Of a DNA stretch of 64,000 bases, positions 57,454 to 64,000 are shown one piece after another. Source of the stretch: Paramacrobiotus metropolitanus (Eukaryota; Tardigrada; Eutardigrada; Parachela; Macrobiotidae); the NCBI RefSeq assembly GCF_019649055.1, contig NW_026570224.1, forward strand, positions 2,108,001 through 2,172,000, written 5' to 3'. The position numbers were made by a program, and so were the translations under genes. Numbering within the stretch: position 1 is the stretch's first letter; every line of letters starts with the position of its first letter. The notes beneath the pieces are model-generated. The model saw only the letters and a program-made list of their open reading frames with translations, made no database searches and was not told the DNA's origin.

Positions 57454-57494
57454 TGGCCAACATATACCCCCTGTGGAGGGGTATATGTTGGCCA
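57454..57494. repeat. 17-bp perfect inverted repeat, 7-base loop
   Basis: TGGCCAACATATACCCC (57454-57470) and its exact reverse complement (57478-57494) around the loop ctgtgga. Stable hairpin in DNA or RNA. It lies in the divergent INTS4/AIMP1 region, 30 bases from the direct repeats. Confidence 0.85.
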
Positions 57495-58069
57495 ACTATG
57501 AAATACTTCGGCTCGGTAATAGTTGTGGGCATCCGAATAAATTCAAATTTTATTTGCAGTTTGCTAACTGAAAATTTCTCAGTTTTCTACCTGTTTTCCG
57601 TTTTCAGAAATTTTCTTGGTTCAGTTTTTGGCAGTTTAACATCTTTAATAAAACTAATAAGAAATAGATTCTTAATACCAGCAAGTTGGAGGCTGCGGTG
57701 TTTATTTATTTCTCCCTATAACGAATTGTCACTGTTGCTGTCAGTGACACAAGCAACTGCAAACATCTACCTAGATCTCGAAGCATCATAAGTGAATTGC
57801 ATCATCCTGTTGACGGTGGCCTTGTTCCTGATGATAGCAGCTCAAGCACGTCGAATTTTCTTCACATCGCTCCTTTCTCACACTCCGATCAATTGCCGGC
57901 CATTACTCGCAGGTAAGTAATGCGGCCTTGTAGATGCCTTTGCCACATCGAACTCATTTTTAAGTTCCACGGCTTTCGTGGTCAGCTTATCGATGCATAG
58001 TTATTAGTTGTTGATACGTCGGGCTTTTCAGAACTGCAACTTGCAACACCGTGGACGTCGATTATTAGA

Positions 58070-59909
58070 ATGGCTGCGAAGAAGATTGTGGATACCTTCA
58101 ACGAGATCGACAACGAGATGGTTTACGTGAAAAACAAACTGGACTCTATTGGCAGTGTGATCAGCAGCGGCCAACACTCAGACGTGTCGGCCGGTGCGCT
58201 GCAGAAACTGAAGGATGAAAACAAAGAGCTGCAGCGTCAGATGTTGGAGATCATGAAACAGATCGCCGTGTACGATCTCCTAGAAGGAAAGCCACCGTTG
58301 GCTCTTAAAGTTTTTCTCCAAAAAGAGGTACAGTTTCTGCGCTGGCTTCTCACAACAGGTTGAGAAAATTTCTGGGAATATTATTTTATGCTATAGAAAA
58401 CTAAATCCTCCAGCAACGAACCTCAGCCCGCTCCTCAAACCGTTGAAAAAACTGCGGAGGTACCGGAAGAGGTTTGTATTTGTGCTAATATGGCAGTACA
58501 TAGACGGAAATTCATCGAAATTCGTTTTTTTCAGTCTCCTGCTGAAAAATCAAAGAGCGGTTCCGCCAAAAAATTAAAAGGAGCGGAAGACAGCGCGAAA
58601 CCAGCCACTTCTCAATCTCAGACACCCTCAACCGAGGTAGTTTCCGATATTGAGTGCAGTGATAATTTTATTTTTTAAAGTGATAATTAAATGAAGTGCA
58701 ATGTTTTCCGACAGACTGAGAGTAAGGGAAAAAGCAATAAAGCCGATAAAAGCAAACAGGTACGGTACAGTATATCTTTTCTTATGTGTGCACGTTACCG
58801 TGTTCCATACAATTGTACATCGTTTATCTTTTGCAGCCGGCGAAGTCAGGTGACGGTGGAGATCAAAAACCTGAAGGCACAGCGTCATCCGATGATTCCG
58901 TCACCGTGGCTCGTTTGGATATGCGTGTAGGGAAAATTGTTGAAGTTGATAAGCACCCAGATGCGGATTCACTGTACGTGGAGAAGATCGATCTGGGTGA
59001 GGGGCAGCCGCGAACCATCGTCAGTGGACTGGTCAAGCATGTTCCCATTGAAGAAATGCGCAATCGATTGGTCATTGTCCTGTGCAATCTGAAACCGGCA
59101 AAAATGCGTGGCGTTACATCTGAAGGTTTGTCATACTGCTTATGGTGTTTAGATTAAAAATTAATCAGTCTTCTGAGACTTTTGTTTGAACACAATGTGA
59201 ATGCTGCTCGTGGCATGGACAGTTAAATATTTGCTTCCTGAAGTAGTTTATCAGAATAGTTCCTTTGCTTTTATCATTGATTGTTTTTTTCTTTATCATG
59301 TTCAATTGGGTTTGTTATAGTACATATCAGACCTGTGCAGTTATGGAAAATTCACCCAGAGTTAGAGTTAGGAGTTACTAGAAGCGTGGAAATTACGCTA
59401 CGAGTTACGCTATTCATAAAAGTAAACCGAGTTTCGAGTTACTCAGGGAATTACGCTACCATAGACAATACATACAATTTTTGTGCGGGTTACGCTAGAG
59501 TTAAGTTTTCGGGGGGACGAGTTACGCTACAGAGTTATATTATAACTCGAAAATAACTCGCGTTAAGTTAAATAGTTAAAAATAACTGCACAGGTCTGGT
59601 ACATATGTTGTAACGGTACATGTATCGACGGGTTGTGTTTCAGGAATGGTGATGTGTGCAAGCACTCCGGATAAAGTGGAACTTCTAATTCCTCCCAACG
59701 GCTCTCAGCCCGGTGATCGAGTCACCTTCGATGGATATCCCGGCACGCCTGATGACCAGCTAAACCCTAAAAAGAAAATTTGGGAGACGGTCGCTCCGGA
59801 TTTGACGGTAGATGCAAATAAAACCGCTATTTACAAAGGTGTCCCATTTAGTGTTGCTGGAAAAGGGATCGTTGTTTCACCATCTCTTGTGAATTGTCCA
59901 GTGAAGTAA
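58070..59909 (+). CDS. AIMP1: AIMP1 (p43), multisynthetase complex tRNA-binding protein
   Basis: Non-catalytic scaffold of the aminoacyl-tRNA synthetase complex; its C-terminal EMAPII-type OB fold binds tRNA. 344 aa from six exons: 58070-58327, 58397-58471, 58535-58636, 58715-58759, 58837-59125, 59644-59909. The N-terminal helix (residues ~1-80, [20 protein letters not shown]) mediates complex assembly. A Lys/Ser-rich linker (residues ~86-180) is encoded by three small exons. The tRNA-binding domain starts [20 protein letters not shown] and includes [19 protein letters not shown] and [19 protein letters not shown]. The end is the EMAPII extension ([20 protein letters not shown]). Intron 5 (59126-59643) contains a hAT-type element. 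A polyA signal lies at 59985-59990. Confidence 0.96.
59328..59598. mobile_element. Non-autonomous hAT-type DNA element (MITE)
   Basis: 271-bp element with 17-bp perfect terminal inverted repeats CAGACCTGTGCAGTTAT, flanked on both sides by the identical 8-bp target duplication GTACATAT (59320-59327 and 59599-59606). The CAG end and 8-bp duplication are hAT traits. The inside holds several copies of GAGTTACGCTA in variant spacing and no coding capacity. The intact ends and duplication suggest a fairly recent insertion into AIMP1 intron 5. Confidence 0.9.
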
Positions 59910-59984
59910 AGATTTGTGGTAGTCGGTAGGAACTTGATTCTGGAGTTTTGTCTTTAACATATGGATGGATTTCCTTCTTTTTCA

Positions 59985-59990
59985 AATAAA
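59985..59990 (+). terminator. Polyadenylation signal of AIMP1
   Basis: AATAAA 76 bases after the AIMP1 stop codon, normal spacing for a short 3' UTR. Confidence 0.6.
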
Positions 59991-60798
59991 GCTTTAAATA
60001 TGATCTTCAAAATTTTAGCCTTGTAATGCCGAATACGGTAATGCCGTTACGGTAGCATGCAAAAATCAGCTAACGGTAAATAAGTAGTTTATTTACGTTG
60101 TTTATACGATATATAAGTATAAATCATTTATTAAATTGACTACGTTTTTTATAAGCTTTGGTGCTCGGGTTGTAGAGCCTTGCTTGCTGTATCACGTTTT
60201 TTAGCAAATGCATGTAACAACGCTCTTACTACAGTACTCGTATGCATCGCAGATCTGCGGTTTGCCGGTATTTGTGCTTACTCACCATCAGATTCATACG
60301 CCGCGCAATATTTAGAGCGTGCAGAATGACTGCAGACTTGCGGAAAGCGCCATATTGCTTGACATGTCGGAGTTGAAAGGTATGTGGAGAGAATCGAGCA
60401 CAACAAACAATGCCTGTAGCATAATGGAAAAGAAATTCATAAAGGAGCCGTCGTACGTTATGTCAGCTTTTCATTCTCGGAGAGATTAAGCAACGCATGA
60501 CAAGCTGTCAAATCACGGGACCAGCAAAGTAAATAAATTGATTCCTAACGAACCGACGCCGTGTACGCAATGCTGGTTTTTATTGAAAACAGTGCCAAAC
60601 CGTCCACACCTGACTGAGCATTATGCGGGAGAATTTTTGATAGCGGGCGGATCGTGCGCATCACTAATTCGCAACACCTTGTCATAATGTTTGTGGTTTG
60701 TCTGTTTGATTAAGTCGTATTATTGCTGTTGTTTTGTTGAAACCGCAAATTATATCTATTCATTCAGCGGTGGCACATTGGTATTTCCGGTGTGGAAG
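59991..60798. other. Intergenic region AIMP1 to acidic ORF
   Basis: No gene recognised. A possible 3' splice site (cattcag, near 60767) lies just upstream of the next ATG, so a 5' UTR exon of that gene may lie here. Confidence 0.35.
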
Positions 60799-61404
60799 AT
60801 GTCGGACAAATCATCCACAAATCTGCGTTTTATGCCGGCGGTCGATTACAACGACGCACAGGCGCTACTCATAAACGAAGCCAGTGCAAATTCCAAAGCC
60901 AGCATGAATATCATCGCGATAATTAACTGTTGTGAATGGCGAATAGGTTTCCGGATTTTTTGCGATGATATCGATACCGGCGATAAGATACTGGATCCCA
61001 GTCAAATGTGTCTGTTCAGTTTCAGTGTCGCAGCACCCGACGAGACACTGGTCTTCTGCCAGACGCTTGGCCTGAATCGCACTATGAACTTTGACGCGTG
61101 GGGCGGGACGGCGCCACGGGGACTGAATGTGTGGTCGCTGCTGCCCAGTCTGCAGGACGGACTGGCACTGTGTGGTCTACTGGTCAAGAAGGGATGGACG
61201 CCGGTTGGTTACACGGGTACGAGTATTGAAGAAGAGGACGAGGATGACAGTGATCAGGATAGCGATGAAGCTGGCAATCGCTATTTCCATAAGTCCACCG
61301 ATCTGAAAAGTCCCGTGCCGGGATCCTGTACGAGTCCAGCGCAGAATGGCTTCCCGGATGCCTTTGTCCCCAACCGCTCTTTTGATCCCGGAACGCAAAT
61401 TTGA
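60799..61404 (+). CDS. Uncharacterised 201-aa protein with acidic run
   Basis: I do not recognise this protein. From ATG at 60799 it reads 201 aa with no intron. The N-terminal ~150 residues are mixed and look folded (MNIIAIINCCEWRIGFRIF, LNVWSLLPSLQDGLALCGLL) with five Cys, four of them spread through the core. An acidic run follows (SIEEEDEDDSDQDSDEAG), then a polar Ser/Pro-rich tail. No signal peptide or transmembrane helix is clear. Codon usage matches the neighbouring genes and the frame is long for chance here, so I think it is real. The frame is also open upstream to 60691 with non-ATG starts. Confidence 0.65.
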   Translation: MSDKSSTNLRFMPAVDYNDAQALLINEASANSKASMNIIAIINCCEWRIGFRIFCDDIDTGDKILDPSQMCLFSFSVAAPDETLVFCQTLGLNRTMNFDAWGGTAPRGLNVWSLLPSLQDGLALCGLLVKKGWTPVGYTGTSIEEEDEDDSDQDSDEAGNRYFHKSTDLKSPVPGSCTSPAQNGFPDAFVPNRSFDPGTQI

Positions 61405-62904
61405 AAACAGCTGTGTATGTCTTTTCCTTTGTATTTATTTGTTCTGCATTCTACTGACAGAAAAATATTTATTTAAATCTTTTTCGAATTCATTGAAACT
61501 TGCAGCTGCAGTTCAAAGCGTATGCAACCTTGTGTTGGTAGTATGCATATACTGCTCATAAACGCAAAGGTCATAATTATTATAGTATTTGCTAACCTAT
61601 GTAGTGGCGTGGATCAGCGACAGTACTACCACGCAAACAGATATAGAACTGTAAAATATTAACCAGCAAAACCGTACGTAGTGCATATGAAGGAGACTTT
61701 ACAGAGGAGACAAGTATGTACTCGTAATACGCGGCTATTCATATGCACTACGGCAAAGCTTAAATTCAGGTAGAACTGTAGTTAGTTGTAAAATGCTAGT
61801 GTTTACCCATTTATTAGCCGTGATGCCATTACATGTCGTCCATATATCGAATAGCTTTAATTACGAAAGAATTAATGATGAAATTTAATTCTTACTTACG
61901 TTTACGGCGGTTTACCAGTGTACCACCGATTTTCGCTGTTTATTTACTACTCGTAGTGAACAATTTCACGAAAGCTTAAGCTTGCATAATATTTGCTATT
62001 GCAGTTTTAGGCTTTATGGTTGGCTGATACAGTCCATGAGTACCGTGCATAATCTGTTCGCCATATTTGCTAGAAGCCTACAATAGAAGTACTGTACATG
62101 AAAAAAAGTTGGTCATTTGTATTTATGCGGTATGAGTTTGCAGCTGCACATTTGTAGCCTACTCTAGACAGCGCACAAGCGGGCTGCATTAAGTTCCAAA
62201 ATATGCAAGTGAAATCGTGATAAGATAACAAAAACTGCGTAAACAGGAATGATTAATTTTATGCGGTGTGCTAGTAATAGTGAGAAGATCACGAATGGAG
62301 ATAGAGTGATAAACCACGATCATACAACCGCAAACAAAGGGTCAAGAGCAGCTTGTTCAGTTGTTCTTCTGTTTAAACTCTTTTCACTTTGAATGCAGTG
62401 TGAGATAAGGATAAGGAAGTTGCACCTGCCGCAGAATTAGCTACTGAAACGTTGTAATCTGACCGAAACTGTGCTAACACAGTTTAACAGATATCGTTGC
62501 ATAAAACTGATCTACATGTTCTTTGCAAGTATTGAAAGGAGCGTTATTTTCTATCTTTTCGTACAAAAATTGTTACTTTTTTGCTTTCAAAAAGCTGTTA
62601 CCAACCAAAAGCGTTGTTGTTTCAAGTTGTTGTTGTTTTTGAGTGTAGTGAGGTACCGTCAGAAAATGCATATTCGTGCTTGAGTTTAGAGCTCGTCCGT
62701 GTTATCTGACGCGGTTTGTGGTTCATTTATGATTTCCGGAATTTCAGCATTACTACAGATCCGTATATGGGGGAAACATGAATTTGCGATAGTTGTAGAT
62801 CAGTTTCGATAATTTTGGTGCAACTCTGCAAGTTCAAGTTCACTTGTGCAGTGTTCGTTATTAATGTGAAAAAAGCTGCTGGCCATTTCTGGGCGTGATC
62901 AAAT
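61405..62904. other. Intergenic region before the TLD gene
   Basis: 1.5 kb, AT-rich, no recognised gene or RNA. It should hold the promoter and 5' UTR of the TLD-domain gene. Confidence 0.4.
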
Positions 62905-64000
62905 ATGGAGGTGCAATCCAATGATGGGAAAGTTGTCACTGAAAAGTATAACGTATTTGTTTTCGACCAGCCGGACAAGTACATTCAGATTGCTCGGGCT
63001 AAACTCAATTCATCCAATAAGGCCGAGAGTCCTGTTGCCAAAAAGGCGCCCAAACGACGTTCAGTTTTCCATTGGCTTCAGAACCAATGGAGTGTACCCA
63101 GGGATCCAATTTGCACCAAAGAAAGCATTCTCACCACAGACACGGTACGCTCGATCGTAATCATGATTAGAGTATTTTAATGTTTTACCGCAGTTTTTCG
63201 CACGTTACACACCATTCTTGAGATCGACAGAGATCTGATCATGCGAAGTTCATGTTTTTAGATCATTTATCATGAACTGGCTTTATTTTTTGTTGTTTTT
63301 TAATGATTTTCGTTTGCCGTAGCTGGAAGCACTACATTTTTTCTTGCCTCTTCGATTTCAAATTGGTCAGTCCAGTCAAGTATTCAATTCACTGGACGAC
63401 GGCGTCAGCATCCAGAACTTCCTCCACAAGATGGGGCCATACTGCGCCTCGTTAATCGCCGTAAAAACTTCCCGCAACGAAGTGTTCGGAGCGTTTTGCA
63501 GTACAAGCTGGAAAGATCGCCATGAAAGTGTGAGAAGATTAAAACTGTACTAAAATTAGAGTACTATCTGAGAACTGAAAAGCGTGAGACGTGATTTTGA
63601 GCTTACATTGGCATGCATACTGTACTTGTACGCGGCATGATATTGACGATGATATTGTATGTATGTATGACCATTAAAATTAATTTTATCGTTTAATGTT
63701 GGCCTGACGCGGCCTGCATATGTATTGGTAGGATGCTAATCATATTAGGAAGCCGTATGTACAAGTAATCGTACTGAAAATAAACAATTCAAATAAACAC
63801 CGATCTGCAAGAATAGCTGCCCATTGTAGTTCTAACTTCATGTCATTCGCTGTTTCATATAGAAAAAAGATCTGAAATTTTTCGGCACCGGAGAAACGTT
63901 TTTGTTTTGCTGTTCACCGAAATTCCGCATATTCCCCTGGGTCGGATGGACACGGAACGAGCTGGTCGATGCGCCGGTGGAGCTGTCCAGCTCACTATTT
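62905..64000 (+). CDS. TLD-domain protein, partial (3' end outside window)
   Basis: Three coding exons are visible: 62905-63144, 63323-63529 and 63863 to the window end, all phase 0, 195 residues so far. After an 80-residue N-terminal segment (with KKAPKRRSVFHWLQNQW) a TLDc domain begins: LHFFLPLRFQ, then FNSLDDGVSIQNFLHKMG, ASLIAVKTSRNEVFGAFCST and FFGTGETFLFCCSPKFRIF. GAFCSTSW and the GTGETF block are typical of TLD proteins (OXR1, NCOA7, TLDC1/2, TBC1D24), which bind the V-type ATPase or protect against oxidative stress. GAFCSTSW is closest in feel to the TBC1D24 group, but no TBC domain precedes it in this window. Identity within the family is open. Confidence 0.85.

Larger units (their letters stand above)
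57036..58069. promoter_or_regulatory. Shared divergent region INTS4/AIMP1
   Basis: About 1 kb between divergent starts. It contains a 25-bp direct repeat pair and a 17-bp inverted repeat, listed separately. A pyrimidine-rich stretch with ttttcag lies ~40 bases before the AIMP1 start and could end a 5' UTR intron. Confidence 0.4.

Noticed and set aside
57454-57494. Hairpin as an intrinsic terminator
   Set aside because: Bacterial-style terminators are not expected in an animal genome and there is no U-tract.

Overview
This is a compact animal nuclear genome window with 17 protein-coding genes, 16 complete or near-complete and one running off the right end. Nearly all are split by short GT-AG introns with canonical borders. 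The housekeeping genes are metazoan (RBBP4/Caf1-55, PHAF1, Rab5, MOB4, APC6, RECQL, DDX18, INTS4, AIMP1, ATP synthase epsilon). A Methuselah-like GPCR, short introns and dense packing suggest a small-genome ecdysozoan. A tardigrade of the Hypsibius type is my best guess, but this is inference and no single sequence proves it.

Layout. 0.7-6.1 kb: RBBP4 (+) and PHAF1 (-), tail to tail. 6.1-12.4 kb: a large gap with no recognised gene. 12.4-17.4 kb: a leucine-rich-repeat single-pass membrane protein (+). 18.7-20.4 kb: Rab5 (-). 21.8-28.0 kb: a convergent pair of 7TM receptor genes, one Methuselah-like with a large ectodomain and one reduced to the 7TM core. 28.0-33.7 kb: a second gene-poor gap. 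33.7-60 kb: a dense run of B3/4-domain protein (-), lysyl-tRNA synthetase (-), MOB4 (+), APC6/CDC16 (-), ATP synthase epsilon (+), RECQL (-), DDX18 (+), INTS4 (-) and AIMP1 (+), mostly in divergent or tail-to-tail pairs. 60.8-61.4 kb: an unrecognised acidic protein (+). 62.9 kb to the end: the start of a TLD-domain gene (+).

Coding exons were rebuilt by hand for all multi-exon genes. Phases close for each, giving 438, 414, 630, 217, 862, 596, 248, 728, 61, 713, 585, 1014 and 344 aa for the recognised complete genes.

The points most worth a second look are: an intron-bearing gene for a stand-alone B3/4 (PheRS-beta-type editing) domain, a bacterial-type family, directly downstream of LysRS; a two-copy family of near-perfect palindromic elements; a hAT-type non-autonomous element with 17-bp inverted ends and an exact 8-bp target duplication; two likely GC-AG introns; and two 78-nt introns that are stop-free and in frame.
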